64,000 nucleotides of DNA from Canibacter sp052085365 (lineage in GTDB: Bacteria; Actinomycetota; Actinomycetes; Actinomycetales; Microbacteriaceae): the NCBI GenBank assembly GCA_052085365.1, contig JBQDFP010000009.1, positions 21,017 to 85,016 on the forward strand. The letters run 5' to 3'. Of the stretch, positions 36,201 through 44,765 are shown piece by piece. A program made the position numbers and the translations under genes. Numbering within the stretch: position 1 is the first letter of the stretch; each line of letters opens with the position of its first letter. The notes under the pieces are model-generated. The model was not told the origin of the DNA, did not search any database, and was given only the letters and a program-made list of their open reading frames with translations.

Positions 36201-36749
36201 CGTGATGGTGAGCGACTGATCGACTCAACCGGTAAGACGCGTCTGTTTGACGGCCGCTCAGGTGAGCCGTTCCCGTACCCGGTCTCAGTCGGTTACATGT
36301 ACATTCTGAAACTGCACCACCTTGTTGACGACAAGATTCACGCTCGTTCAACCGGACCGTACTCGATGATTACCCAGCAGCCGCTTGGTGGTAAGGCTCA
36401 GTTCGGTGGCCAGCGTTTCGGTGAGATGGAAGTGTGGGCGCTTGAAGCATACGGCGCCGCATACGCTCTGCAAGAGCTGCTCACCGTAAAGTCTGACGAC
36501 ATCCTCGGACGCGTCAAGGTGTACGAGGCAATCGTGCGTGGCGAAAACATTCCGGAACCAGGCGTTCCAGAATCGTTCCGCGTGCTCATGAAGGAAATGC
36601 AGTCACTCTGTCTGAATGTTGAAGTGCTTGGTGCTGACGGCGCAGCCGTCAACCTGCGCGACAACGATGATGAGGCACATCGCACTGCCGAAGAACTCGG
36701 CATTAACCTCTCAAGTCGCTTCGAGCCGTCGTCAGCTGACGAACTCTAA
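33258..36749 (+). CDS. rpoB: DNA-directed RNA polymerase subunit beta
   Basis: The 1163-residue protein is the beta subunit. The start is TTG 33258, set by GGAGGT at 33245-33250; the open frame extends 20 codons further upstream. The rifampicin-pocket region reads GTSQLSQFMDQNNPLAGLTN and then KRRLSALGPGG. Where most bacteria have His (E. coli 526), Asn438 is encoded (AAC at 34569-34571); the residue at E. coli 522 is Ala. Asp at 516 and Ser at 531 are the usual ones. The C-terminal KVYEAIVRGENIPEPG segment is intact. rpoC follows. Confidence 0.98.
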   Translation: MAAARNASQSPKNGRNHERLSFAKISDTIEVPDLLALQTDSFEWLVGSDDWKERVAQAQADGRDDVATVSGLEEIFTEISPIEDNAQKMELSFENPILDEQKFTIDECKERGKTYSAPLYVEAAFYNKETQVMKSQTVYMGDFPIMTDKGTFIINGSERVIVSQLVRSPGVYFERAQEKTSDKDIFSARVIPSRGAWLEFEIDKRDQVAVRIDRKRKQSVTVFLKALGMTSEEILETFDGYESIALTLEKDTVTTQEEALKDIYRKQRPGEQVAIEAARALLDNSFFRSKRYDLAKVGRYKINRKLGLDLPIDQSVLTIDDIVSTIKYLVGLHAGVESLPGVREGKPVDIRLDTDDIDHFGNRRIRAVGELIQNQVRTGLSRMERVVRERMTTQDIEAITPNTLINTRPVLAAIKEFFGTSQLSQFMDQNNPLAGLTNKRRLSALGPGGLSRDRAGVEVRDVHPSHYGRMCPIETPEGPNIGLIGALATFARINSFGFIETPYRRVKDGKVTDRVDFLTAHEEDEFLIAQANAVLTDDGHFADEQVLARPRGSEVELVDAERVDYMDVSPRQMVSVATSLIPFLEHDDANRALMGANMQRQAVPLVRAESPLVGTGMEGYAAIDAGDVITAESAGVVSSVSADVVTLQLDDGGTKSYYMRKFDRSNQGTNYNHRVIVKAGERVEKGEVIADGPATENGELALGKNLLVAFMPWEGLNYEDAIILSQNLVKDDTLSSIHIEEYDVDARDTKLGKEEITRDLPNASMEALKDLDDRGIIRIGAEVRPGDILVGKVTPKGETELSAEERLLRAIFNEKSREVRDTSLKVPHGVSGTVTAVKVFDAENGDDDELGSGVNQRVIVYIAQKRKITEGDKLAGRHGNKGVISKILPVEDMPFLDDGTPVDIILNPLGIPGRMNFGQVLETHLGWIAKQGWKVDGLEDWAKNLPEGAYEAAPDTKVATPVFDGASEAEIAGLLDSTIPNRDGERLIDSTGKTRLFDGRSGEPFPYPVSVGYMYILKLHHLVDDKIHARSTGPYSMITQQPLGGKAQFGGQRFGEMEVWALEAYGAAYALQELLTVKSDDILGRVKVYEAIVRGENIPEPGVPESFRVLMKEMQSLCLNVEVLGADGAAVNLRDNDDEAHRTAEELGINLSSRFEPSSADEL

Positions 36750-36784
36750 GCCGTAACCAGACAGATATCTACCAAGGAGAACAA

Positions 36785-39700
36785 GTGCTCGAAGGTACTA
36801 GTTTTAACGAACTGCAGATCCGTCTGGCGACCGCCGAGGATATTCGCAGTTGGTCATTTGGCGAAGTAAAGAAGCCAGAAACCATTAACTACCGCACACT
36901 CAAACCAGAGAAAGACGGTCTGTTCGGCGAACAGATCTTCGGCCCCACCCGGGACTGGGAATGCGCATGTGGCAAATACAAGCGTGTTCGTTACAAAGGC
37001 ATCGTGTGTGAACGCTGTGGCGTAGAAGTTACCAAGTCAAGTGTGCGTCGTGAGCGTATGGGCCACATTGAGCTCGCTGCTCCTGTCACTCATATTTGGT
37101 ACTTCAAGGGTGTCCCTTCACGTTTGGGATACCTGCTCGATATGGCACCCAAGGACCTTGAGAAGGTCATCTACTTCGCTGCATACATGGTGATTGATGT
37201 AGACGAAGAAGGACGCCACGAAGATCTCTCAGAGCTCGAAAACGAATTGCGTCTCGAACTCAAGAAGATCGAAGACGACCGCGACCTGGCGATTGCTCAG
37301 CGTCAGCAGCAGGCCGAAACTGACCTTGCAGCTCTTGAAGCTGAAGGTGCAAAGGCTGAACAGCGCAAGCGCGCAACTCAGGCTGCTGAAAAAGAAATGA
37401 CCCAGATTCGTACCGAAGCTGATGATCAGCTCACGCGTCTGCAGCAGGTATGGGAAGACTTCCGTACTCTGAAAGTTGGCGACCTCAAGCCTGAAGATGC
37501 CAACTTCGCTGAACTTCAAGACCGCTACGGCGACTACTTCGAGGCATACATGGGCGCAGAAGCGATCCGTCACCGTCTCGAAAACATCGACCTGAAAGCT
37601 GAAAGCGAATCACTGCACTTGCAGATCGCTGAAGGTAAAGGCCAGAAGAAGATCCGTGCGATCAAACGCCTGAAAGTCGTGAACAGCTTCCTGCAGGCAA
37701 GCACGAACCCTGCCGCTATGGTGCTTGAAGTAGTTCCGGTGATTCCACCAGAACTTCGCCCCATGGTGCAGCTTGACGGTGGCCGCTTCGCAACAAGTGA
37801 CCTCAACGACCTGTACCGTCGTGTAATTAACCGCAACAACCGTCTACGTCGTCTGCTTGATCTCGGTGCTCCCGAAATCATCGTGAACAACGAGAAGCGC
37901 ATGCTTCAGGAAGCTGTCGACGCACTGTTCGACAACGGTCGTCGCGGACGTCCGGTGACCGGCACAGGTAACCGTGCGCTGAAATCACTCAGTGACATGC
38001 TGAAGGGTAAGCAGGGACGTTTCCGTCAGAACCTGCTCGGTAAGCGCGTTGACTACTCCGGTCGTTCAGTGATTGTGGTTGGCCCGCAGCTGAAACTGCA
38101 CCAGTGTGGCCTGCCGAAGGAAATGGCGCTCGAACTGTTCAAGCCGTTCGTTATTAAGCGTCTGATCGACCTGTCACATGCACAGAACATCAAGGCAGCT
38201 AAACGCATGGTTGAACGTGCACATCCCGAGGTTTGGGAAGTGCTCGAAGAAATCATCCGCGAACGTCCAGTTCTGCTGAACCGTGCACCGACCCTGCACC
38301 GCTTGGGTATTCAGGCATTCGAGCCACAGCTTGTTGAGGGTAAAGCCATTCAGCTTCACCCACTCGTGTGTGCTGCATTCAACGCTGACTTCGACGGTGA
38401 CCAGATGGCGGTTCACCTGCCGCTGTCAGTTGAAGCCCAGGCTGAAGCTCGTCTGCTCATGCTCGCTTCAAACAACATCTTGAAGCCGTCAGACGGTCGT
38501 CCAGTAACCCTTCCTGCGCAGGACATGATCATTGGTCTGCACCACCTCACCACGGTGAAGGAAGGTGCAGTTGGCGAAGGCCGTGCGTTCGGTTCAGTTG
38601 CTGAAGCTATCCTCGCGATGGATCAGGGCAGCCTCGATTTGGGTGCACCGATCAAACTGCGTGTAACCGGTTACACCGATGCGGATGGCATCACCAGCGA
38701 GAAGCCTCGTCTGGTTGAAACCACTCTCGGTCGTGCCCTCTTCAACGAAGCACTGCCTGAGGATTACCCGTACTTCGAAAACCTCGCAGACAAGGGCACG
38801 CTCGCAAGCATTGTGAACGACCTTGCAGAGCGTTACCCGAAGGTTGAAGTTGCGGCAACACTTGACGCGATCAAGGACGCCGGCTTCTACTGGGCATCAC
38901 GTTCAGGCGTGACCGTTGCCCTCAGCGATGTGGTGACCCCGACGAACAAGCGGGAAATCATCGAGAAGCATGAGGATGCGGCACAGGCTGTTCAGACGAA
39001 GTTCGACAAGGGTCTCATCACTGACTCAGAACGTCACCGTGAACTCGTTGACATCTGGACCGATGCGACGAACGAAGTTGCTGACTCAATGCAGGAAGCA
39101 TTCCCGACTGACAACACGATTTATCGCATGGTGTCATCGGGGGCACGTGGTAACTGGCTACAGATTCGTAACATCGCGGGTATGCGTGGCCTGGTGAACG
39201 ACCCGAAGGGTGAAATTATCCCTCGGCCGATCATTAGCTCGTACCGTGAAGGCCTGTCAGTTGCTGAGTACTTCATCGCGACTCACGGTGCTCGTAAGGG
39301 TCTTGCTGATACCGCGCTGCGTACCGCTGACTCGGGTTACCTCACCCGTCGTCTCGTGGACGTTTCACAGGATGTCATCATTCGTGAAGCAGACTGTGGT
39401 TCGGCCCGCGGACTTGACCTCGAAATCGCAACTCCAGACGCTAATGGTGTCTTGGTGCGTGATGAAGATGTTGAAAACTCGATCTACGCACGTACGCTCG
39501 CCGCAGATGTCGTTGACGCCGAAGGTGCAACTGTCGCTACCGCAGGTGAAGACGTCGGTGACGTACTCATTTCGAAGCTCATCAAGCTCGGCGTAACCGA
39601 AATTAAGGTTCGTTCGGTGCTGACATGCGAATCAGCTGTCGGTGTGTGTGCAGCCTGCTACGGCCGTTCACTCGCAACTGGTCAGCGTGTCGACATTGGT

Positions 39701-40663
39701 GAAGCAGTTGGTATTATCGCTGCTCAGTCAATTGGTGAGCCCGGTACCCAGCTGACGATGCGTACGTTCCACACCGGTGGTTCAGCATCAGCCGACGACA
39801 TCACCCAGGGTCTGCCACGTGTGCAGGAGCTCTTCGAAGCTCGTACCCCGAAGGGTGCATCACCGATCGCAGAAGCCGCTGGTCGCATCACCATCGAAGA
39901 CACCGAGAAGAGCCGTCGCATCGTGCTCGTACCGGACGATGGCAGTGAGCAGAAGACCTATCCGATCCTGAAACGTGCGACTTTGCTCGTTGAAGACGGA
40001 GACCAGGTCGAATTGGGCCAGCCGTTCATTCAAGGCACGCTTGACCCGAAGGATGTGCTGCAGGTCGGCGCAACCGACGCGGGCAAGCACGTTCCCGGCG
40101 AACGCGCAGTCCAGAAGTACCTCGTTGGCGGAGTCCAGGACGTATACCGTTCACAGGGTGTGCCGATCCACGACAAACACATTGAGGTTATTGTTCGCCA
40201 GATGCTGCGTAAGGTCACCGTAGTTGACCACGGTGAAACCGATCTGCTGCCGGGCGAACTGGTTGATCGTTCGCGCTACCAGCGCATCAGCCGTGAAGCA
40301 GTGCTCGAGGGTAAACGCCCGGCGACAGCACGTCCTGAAGTCATGGGTATCACCAAGGCTTCGCTGGCAACCGAATCATGGTTGTCGGCTGCATCCTTCC
40401 AGGAGACAACCCGCGTACTGACGCAGGCTGCCACCGAAGGAAGTAAGGATCCGCTCATCGGCCTCAAGGAGAACGTCATCATTGGTAAGCTCATCCCAGC
40501 CGGTACCGGCCTGGATGTCTACCGCGATGTTACGGTACAGGCAACTGAAGAGGCGAAATCCGAACGTTACCCGAACCGTATCTTCTCAGGCGATGGCGAA
40601 TTCGACGAGAACGATTTTTCGTTCGTTGACTACGAAAGCTACTCGGGTGAAGAACTGCAGTAG
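36785..40663 (+). CDS. rpoC: DNA-directed RNA polymerase subunit beta'
   Basis: The 1292-residue catalytic subunit holds the active-site motif NADFDGDQMAVH, with Asp535, Asp537 and Asp539 binding magnesium. The N-terminal zinc site CACGKYKRVRYKGIVCERCG and the second zinc site with CESAVGVCAACYG are intact. Residues from about 145 to 245 form the charged coiled-coil insertion typical of actinobacterial beta'. GTG 36785 follows AAGGAG. A terminator follows 26 bases after the stop. Confidence 0.98.
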   Translation: MLEGTSFNELQIRLATAEDIRSWSFGEVKKPETINYRTLKPEKDGLFGEQIFGPTRDWECACGKYKRVRYKGIVCERCGVEVTKSSVRRERMGHIELAAPVTHIWYFKGVPSRLGYLLDMAPKDLEKVIYFAAYMVIDVDEEGRHEDLSELENELRLELKKIEDDRDLAIAQRQQQAETDLAALEAEGAKAEQRKRATQAAEKEMTQIRTEADDQLTRLQQVWEDFRTLKVGDLKPEDANFAELQDRYGDYFEAYMGAEAIRHRLENIDLKAESESLHLQIAEGKGQKKIRAIKRLKVVNSFLQASTNPAAMVLEVVPVIPPELRPMVQLDGGRFATSDLNDLYRRVINRNNRLRRLLDLGAPEIIVNNEKRMLQEAVDALFDNGRRGRPVTGTGNRALKSLSDMLKGKQGRFRQNLLGKRVDYSGRSVIVVGPQLKLHQCGLPKEMALELFKPFVIKRLIDLSHAQNIKAAKRMVERAHPEVWEVLEEIIRERPVLLNRAPTLHRLGIQAFEPQLVEGKAIQLHPLVCAAFNADFDGDQMAVHLPLSVEAQAEARLLMLASNNILKPSDGRPVTLPAQDMIIGLHHLTTVKEGAVGEGRAFGSVAEAILAMDQGSLDLGAPIKLRVTGYTDADGITSEKPRLVETTLGRALFNEALPEDYPYFENLADKGTLASIVNDLAERYPKVEVAATLDAIKDAGFYWASRSGVTVALSDVVTPTNKREIIEKHEDAAQAVQTKFDKGLITDSERHRELVDIWTDATNEVADSMQEAFPTDNTIYRMVSSGARGNWLQIRNIAGMRGLVNDPKGEIIPRPIISSYREGLSVAEYFIATHGARKGLADTALRTADSGYLTRRLVDVSQDVIIREADCGSARGLDLEIATPDANGVLVRDEDVENSIYARTLAADVVDAEGATVATAGEDVGDVLISKLIKLGVTEIKVRSVLTCESAVGVCAACYGRSLATGQRVDIGEAVGIIAAQSIGEPGTQLTMRTFHTGGSASADDITQGLPRVQELFEARTPKGASPIAEAAGRITIEDTEKSRRIVLVPDDGSEQKTYPILKRATLLVEDGDQVELGQPFIQGTLDPKDVLQVGATDAGKHVPGERAVQKYLVGGVQDVYRSQGVPIHDKHIEVIVRQMLRKVTVVDHGETDLLPGELVDRSRYQRISREAVLEGKRPATARPEVMGITKASLATESWLSAASFQETTRVLTQAATEGSKDPLIGLKENVIIGKLIPAGTGLDVYRDVTVQATEEAKSERYPNRIFSGDGEFDENDFSFVDYESYSGEELQ

Positions 40664-40688
40664 AGACCGCTAGTCGATAGCGCACAAC

Positions 40689-40720
40689 GGCGGGCACTCA
40701 CCTTGGTGGGTGCCCGCTTT
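40689..40720 (+). terminator. Intrinsic terminator after rpoC
   Basis: A 12-pair stem with one G-U pair (40689-40700 with 40705-40716) and a CTTG loop is followed by TTTT at 40717-40720. It ends the rpoBC transcript. Confidence 0.9.
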
Positions 40721-40860
40721 TGCGTCCTCAGACATGGATCCGCCAACAAAATGTCGTTCGAGAGCAGAAAATTCGACACAGACGGCGCGCGCGGGCAAAT
40801 AATTGCTTATGCGTTGCTAGTGTGCTCACTGAAGAGCGTCAACCTGCATGGAGGCTAACA

Positions 40861-41892
40861 ATGAGCGAAGCACGCGGACCCGAAGATGCCGGTTCTCCTG
40901 TTGAAGAAACCGCAGCGAACGAAGAGGACGTACGCGCTGCCGTGAAACGTGCTCAGCAGGCAAAGATGTCAGACGAGCATCTCAACGCTGAGAATGATTC
41001 AGCGCCGGGCGCTGACGCCACGGACAACGAACGAAGCAAGTATTTCGTTGAGGATCGTCGCGAAGAGGTCATCCGAGGTGACGGCTCTAGCGTGGTCGAA
41101 GAAGAAGTCCGCGAGACTGAAGTTCTTGAAACTTCAGATACCCGCCCGGAAATCGCAGACCATGAAGAACTGCCTTCTGCTTTGGCGTATAAAGAACGGT
41201 CTGCTGCCCCGGACACAGAACCGTATGATCCAATCGCTGACGAACAAGCAGCGCAAGACGCGGTTGAGAAGGCTCGCAAAGCCGAAGAACCGGAAACAAT
41301 CCAGGTTGAAAAAGACCATCCGATGGCCGCACTGTACCTGCAGGCACCGACTCCGCCAGAACTGTACGGAAACCGTGGCGCAGGTATTCTCATTTCACTG
41401 CTCGGCGCGATTATTTTTGCAGCGGTCTACGCAGGCATTATTGCGCTCGGACTCGCACGGCACTATCCGCCGTCCACTTTCGTAACCGATGGGTTACTGC
41501 CACACATTACGTCGATCGGCTTCATAGCATCTGCTGTGGGGTTCTTTGTCGGCATGGTGATCCTCGTCTTGTTTGTGGGTCGAGCAGGCTGGTGGGCCTA
41601 CGTGCTTGGCGGCTTCTGGGTTGCTGTATTCGTTTGGGCGGCCGCAACAGTTGGCTACGGATACTCACCTGACATTACGGGACTGAACTTCGAATGGGAC
41701 CTGCCGTCGGTGGCTGCCGTAGGAAGTGTGCCTCAGGTGCTCGCGGCCGCACTCGTGGCTCGCGAAGTCGCAATTTGGTTTGGGGCGTGGATCGGCCGAC
41801 GTGGGCGTAAAATGACTGCTAGGAACCGAGAAGCGATCGCAGACTATGAAGCAGCGGTTGCTGAATCAAAATCGAAGTCTCAAGTGAGCTGA
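40861..41892 (+). CDS. Uncharacterised membrane protein with long acidic N-terminus
   Basis: I do not recognise this family. Residues 1-155 are hydrophilic and strongly acidic with scattered Ala and Arg, probably disordered and cytoplasmic. Four transmembrane helices follow at about 174-197, 213-238, 245-268 and 285-311, with a basic RRGRK stretch after the last. GGAGG upstream supports ATG 40861; the frame is open 47 codons earlier without support. It starts a three-gene run just after rpoC; similar four-helix proteins are often seen near housekeeping operons in actinobacteria, but no function is claimed. Confidence 0.85.
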   Translation: MSEARGPEDAGSPVEETAANEEDVRAAVKRAQQAKMSDEHLNAENDSAPGADATDNERSKYFVEDRREEVIRGDGSSVVEEEVRETEVLETSDTRPEIADHEELPSALAYKERSAAPDTEPYDPIADEQAAQDAVEKARKAEEPETIQVEKDHPMAALYLQAPTPPELYGNRGAGILISLLGAIIFAAVYAGIIALGLARHYPPSTFVTDGLLPHITSIGFIASAVGFFVGMVILVLFVGRAGWWAYVLGGFWVAVFVWAAATVGYGYSPDITGLNFEWDLPSVAAVGSVPQVLAAALVAREVAIWFGAWIGRRGRKMTARNREAIADYEAAVAESKSKSQVS

Positions 41893-41911
41893 ACCACGAA
41901 CTGAGGTAACG

Positions 41912-42472
41912 GTGGCTGAACAGAAGCGAAGGGGAGTCACAAGAGGATACGTCTGGATGCTGATTTTTGCGTCGGTACTCTTGACGGTCTCGCTCATTGT
42001 TGCCTTCTGGGGGCTCACCTCGCTGATCACGCTGAAGTTTCCCGTCGAAACCCAGGTTCCACGAATCACCGCCCCCGGCATCATTATGGTGACAATCGGT
42101 GTTCTAGCGTGGTCAATGTGGCAGCAGTCGCTGAATGTGCTGCGCGGGCATGTGGCGGTGCCAATAGGGCGTGCGATCGGTGTGGCCGTCGTCGTGTATG
42201 TAATTTGGTCGGTTTTGGGAATGCTTGCCGGTATGCCTGCTGCTGAAACGTGGCTGAGCCCCTTCGCAATCGAGTTAATTCCGATCTTTGTGCTTGGTGC
42301 GCTGTGCGGATGGTGGGTACTGCTTCGTCGTGTATACACAAATAAGCCGACCCCGCAGTGGCCATGGGAGAAAAAAGACCAGGCGGAGCGGGAAATCGAA
42401 GAGCTCAATGATATCTGGCATTCGTCGAGCGACGAAGGTGATGATGATACTCCGCCGCAGGAGCGCCTGTGA
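41912..42472 (+). CDS. Uncharacterised four-helix membrane protein
   Basis: The 186-residue protein has transmembrane helices at about 14-36, 52-72, 84-107 and 116-138, then a charged cytoplasmic tail rich in Glu and Asp (residues 145-186). GAGGTAA precedes GTG 41912. The final TGA overlaps the next GTG. It may act with its neighbours, since all three are packed within 20 bases or overlap; no family is recognised. Confidence 0.82.
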   Translation: MAEQKRRGVTRGYVWMLIFASVLLTVSLIVAFWGLTSLITLKFPVETQVPRITAPGIIMVTIGVLAWSMWQQSLNVLRGHVAVPIGRAIGVAVVVYVIWSVLGMLAGMPAAETWLSPFAIELIPIFVLGALCGWWVLLRRVYTNKPTPQWPWEKKDQAEREIEELNDIWHSSSDEGDDDTPPQERL

Positions 42473-43137
42473 ACGAAGCAGGAAGCGAGCACAGCCAGGC
42501 ACCGAACCCTGAAATCGTGCAGGCTGTCAACGTGGCCGTGGACCATTGGCTGCGATGGGTGGCGAAATGGCAGCCAGGGTCACAGCGGACCCGCTCAAAC
42601 CTCTGCCGAAAATGTACGGGCTCACCGCTGGTACAAGCCGCTGGAATCAATGGAGACGTCCCGCACCAGGTGACGCATGCGTTAGTTTCGCGACTGCACC
42701 GCATTATCGACCGAACTGTTGATGACTACACTGAACGGCACCTCACTGCGTTGCATGCCGAGCTCGAAGGCGAATCGTTGTGGAAGGCTCCCGCATTCGA
42801 CCCGACTGAAGGTCTCGAACCTGAATATGATGGGGTCGACGTGGATCCTTTGCCTGACAGTGAAGTACAGCCGTTCTTGTTCACGCTCCAGGGTCTTGCT
42901 GAAGAAACTACGCCGGAGCCGGCGTTGCCCCGACCGCCGCTGAGCGCCGATGAAAAGGCGCAGCTGCGGCGAGACATAGATGCGGCCGATCAGATTGCGG
43001 TCTCAGCGGGGCAGCAGGTGTGCTTTGCCGTTGCTGAACATCGGAGCAGAATTAGTTCAGCGATTACACACTTTGTTGAACCGCAGATTCAAGACCTACT
43101 CTCCGAGCTCAGTAGACACCTCGAACCTCCGCAATAG
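42469..43137 (+). CDS. Uncharacterised soluble protein with CxxC motif
   Basis: The 222-residue protein has no signal peptide or membrane helix. Cys46-x-x-Cys49 (NLCRKCTG) could bind a metal with other residues, but no second Cys pair follows. The middle is acidic and Pro-rich, and the C-terminal 50 residues look helical. GTG 42469 overlaps the previous stop. The last 42 bases overlap the convergent HAD gene tail to tail. Function unknown. Confidence 0.75.
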   Translation: MNEAGSEHSQAPNPEIVQAVNVAVDHWLRWVAKWQPGSQRTRSNLCRKCTGSPLVQAAGINGDVPHQVTHALVSRLHRIIDRTVDDYTERHLTALHAELEGESLWKAPAFDPTEGLEPEYDGVDVDPLPDSEVQPFLFTLQGLAEETTPEPALPRPPLSADEKAQLRRDIDAADQIAVSAGQQVCFAVAEHRSRISSAITHFVEPQIQDLLSELSRHLEPPQ

Positions 43138-43887
43138 TATTTCGAGCCACGAGGCGGTGTCTTCCCAACCTGACACTTCGTGGCAGCGTGCACCCATGGC
43201 GAGCACAGGGTAATCGTTTCCGTCGGGATCAAGCCGATCACCCACGAACAGCATGTCATCGAGTGGAATGCCCGTGTGCTCGACAAGCTTTCGCATACCG
43301 TAGGCTTTATCGATGCCGCGGCGCGTGATATCGACTGACGTGGATCCACCGCTTCGCACCTCCAGGTTCGGAAGACGCTTCTGCACGGCACGGCTCAACT
43401 GGTTCTTTTTTTCACCTGAAGGGTCCCACGCCATTTTTTGGGGGAGCGGGGCTTGCTGCCCGAGTGCGGAATAGGTCACTTGTGAACCACGATCTTCAAG
43501 GATCTGCCCCCAAGGGTCATCGACCCACAATCCCAGACGCTGTGCTTCTTCGCGCAGCGCCGTTAGGCTATCGGCTCGTTCTTCAGCCGTCAGGACCTCG
43601 CGAAACACGGTCACCCATGCTCCGCTGCGGCGTACCTCATAGTGAGTCCCGCACGTCGGAAGCACATGCAGGTTCTCGAGTTTTTCCTCCGTCATGTGTA
43701 CTACAGATTCGAGAGGTGTGAGAAGTTGTTGCTGGAACTGTGCGATCGCACCGCCCGATATCACCGCGACATGTGCTTGTTCCAGTAGCTTCGTGAGTAG
43801 ATCACTCATACGGTTTGGAATACGTGCTTTTGAGGGTGCGAGAGTGTCATCGAGGTCGAAGGCAATGAGGCGTGGGAGTTTGGTCAC
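43096..43887 (-). CDS. HAD-superfamily hydrolase (Cof/SPP-like)
   Basis: The 263-residue protein has HAD motif I FDLDDTL (nucleophile Asp11, general acid Asp13), motif II VISGG, and motif IV VGDRLDPDGNDYP. The cap arrangement suggests the HAD-IIB group with sucrose- or mannosyl-phosphate phosphatases and phosphomannomutases. The frame is open to 44031, but that would run into the tRNA-Pro gene, so GTG 43887 just before the conserved TKLPRLIAFD sequence is chosen. The substrate is unknown. Confidence 0.85.
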   Translation of the reverse strand: MTKLPRLIAFDLDDTLAPSKARIPNRMSDLLTKLLEQAHVAVISGGAIAQFQQQLLTPLESVVHMTEEKLENLHVLPTCGTHYEVRRSGAWVTVFREVLTAEERADSLTALREEAQRLGLWVDDPWGQILEDRGSQVTYSALGQQAPLPQKMAWDPSGEKKNQLSRAVQKRLPNLEVRSGGSTSVDITRRGIDKAYGMRKLVEHTGIPLDDMLFVGDRLDPDGNDYPVLAMGARCHEVSGWEDTASWLEILLRRFEVSTELGE

Positions 43888-43936
43888 AACAGTAATCGTG
43901 CCACAGCAGAATGAATTGAATTTGTGACGCAGCGGA

Positions 43937-43966
43937 TTCGCATCGACGAAATTTCTGGAGTATTGT
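43937..43966 (+). promoter_or_regulatory. Possible tRNA-Pro promoter
   Basis: TTCGCA at 43937-43942 and TATTGT at 43961-43966 are 18 bases apart, about 38 bases before the tRNA. A 14-base near-repeat (GCGGATTCG-C/T-ATCG) occurs at 43932-43945 and 43983-43996. Confidence 0.3.
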
Positions 43967-44003
43967 TCTAGTTGCGCTTGATGCGGATTCGTATCGCGTA
44001 AAT

Positions 44004-44080
44004 CGGGATGTGGCGCAGTTTGGTAGCGCACGTCGTTCGGGACGACGGGGTCGCAGGTTCAAATCCTGTCATCCCGACCA
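44004..44080 (+). tRNA. tRNA-Pro (anticodon CGG)
   Basis: The 77-base cloverleaf has acceptor arms CGGGATG (44004-44010) and CATCCCG (44070-44076), a GCGC/GCGC D-stem, a CGTCG/CGACG anticodon stem with loop TTCGGGA, and GTTCAAATCC in the T arm. The anticodon CGG reads proline codon CCG. The 3' CCA is encoded at 44078-44080. Confidence 0.96.
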
Positions 44081-44085
44081 AAGGA

Positions 44086-44126
44086 GAACCCCTGCTCGCA
44101 GAGACAACATCGGTGAGCAGGGGTTC
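44086..44126. terminator. Stem-loop terminator after tRNA-Pro
   Basis: A perfect 12-pair stem (44086-44097 with 44115-44126) with a 17-base loop lies six bases after the tRNA and is followed by a T-rich TATATTTC. The loop is large and the T-run weak. It probably also ends the convergent thioesterase transcript. Confidence 0.65.
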
Positions 44127-44183
44127 TATATTTCATGCCGTTGCATTGCGCATTGCGTCCGGACGGTGTCCGGGCCGCTTGAA

Positions 44184-44654
44184 TTAAGAATCGTTGACGG
44201 GAAGTCGAACTGTCTCGGTTGACGTGTGTTCATATGGCATACGGTCACGCTGGTAGGTGATGCTGTTGTATCCGTGTTCTTCGGGGCGGCCGTCTTCACC
44301 GATGTTTACAAAGACGATCTTGTCGATTGAGAGGATTGTTTTGCGGGTAATCATATTGCGTACTATCGCACGCATGGTCAGCGAGGTTCGACCAAATTTC
44401 GTTGCGATCAGTCCGAGTTCCAGCAGGTCACCTTGCTGTGCAGAGGACTCAAAATTAATTTCCGAAATGAACTTAGTAACCACATGATGGTTGCCGAGCT
44501 GGATGATTGCGTATATAGCAGCTTCTTCATCAATCCATCGCAGCAGACTGCCGCCGAAGAGAGTGCCGTTCGCATTGAGATCTTCTGGACGCACCCATTT
44601 CCGTGTGTGAAAGTTAACGTCACCATCTCGTTGAATGTCGGTCTGAGATTCCAT
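44184..44654 (-). CDS. Hotdog-fold acyl-CoA thioesterase
   Basis: The 156-residue protein matches YciA/acyl-CoA hydrolase hotdog enzymes: LNANGTLFGGSLLRWIDEEAAI contains the catalytic-Asp helix, and TKFISEINFESSAQQGDLLELG is the following strand. It hydrolyses an acyl-CoA thioester to free CoA; chain length is unknown. A TAAGAT -10 box ends six bases before ATG 44654, so the mRNA may be leaderless. Confidence 0.88.
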   Translation of the reverse strand: MESQTDIQRDGDVNFHTRKWVRPEDLNANGTLFGGSLLRWIDEEAAIYAIIQLGNHHVVTKFISEINFESSAQQGDLLELGLIATKFGRTSLTMRAIVRNMITRKTILSIDKIVFVNIGEDGRPEEHGYNSITYQRDRMPYEHTSTETVRLPVNDS

Positions 44655-44666
44655 ACCTTCATCTTA
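44655..44666 (-). promoter_or_regulatory. -10 box before the thioesterase gene
   Basis: On the minus strand TAAGAT (plus-strand 44661-44666) ends six bases before ATG 44654. The GAAGG in between is too close to the ATG to be a normal ribosome-binding site. Confidence 0.42.
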
Positions 44667-44709
44667 TTGCGCAAACATCTTACGATTTGCCTTTAGACTG
44701 AACGCGTAC

Positions 44710-44738
44710 TTGACCAGTAAGCTGAATGCTTTTACAGT
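44710..44738 (+). promoter_or_regulatory. Putative promoter of the AI-2E-type permease
   Basis: TTGACC at 44710-44715 and TACAGT at 44733-44738 are 17 bases apart. Transcription would start near 44745, about 20 bases before ATG 44766, which has its own AAGGAG. Confidence 0.62.
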
Positions 44739-44765
44739 CCGCTAACACTGCCGCTAAGGAGCCTC

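Noticed and set aside
43888..44031. N-terminal extension of the HAD hydrolase
   Set aside because: The open frame continues into the tRNA-Pro gene; conserved sequence starts immediately after GTG 43887.
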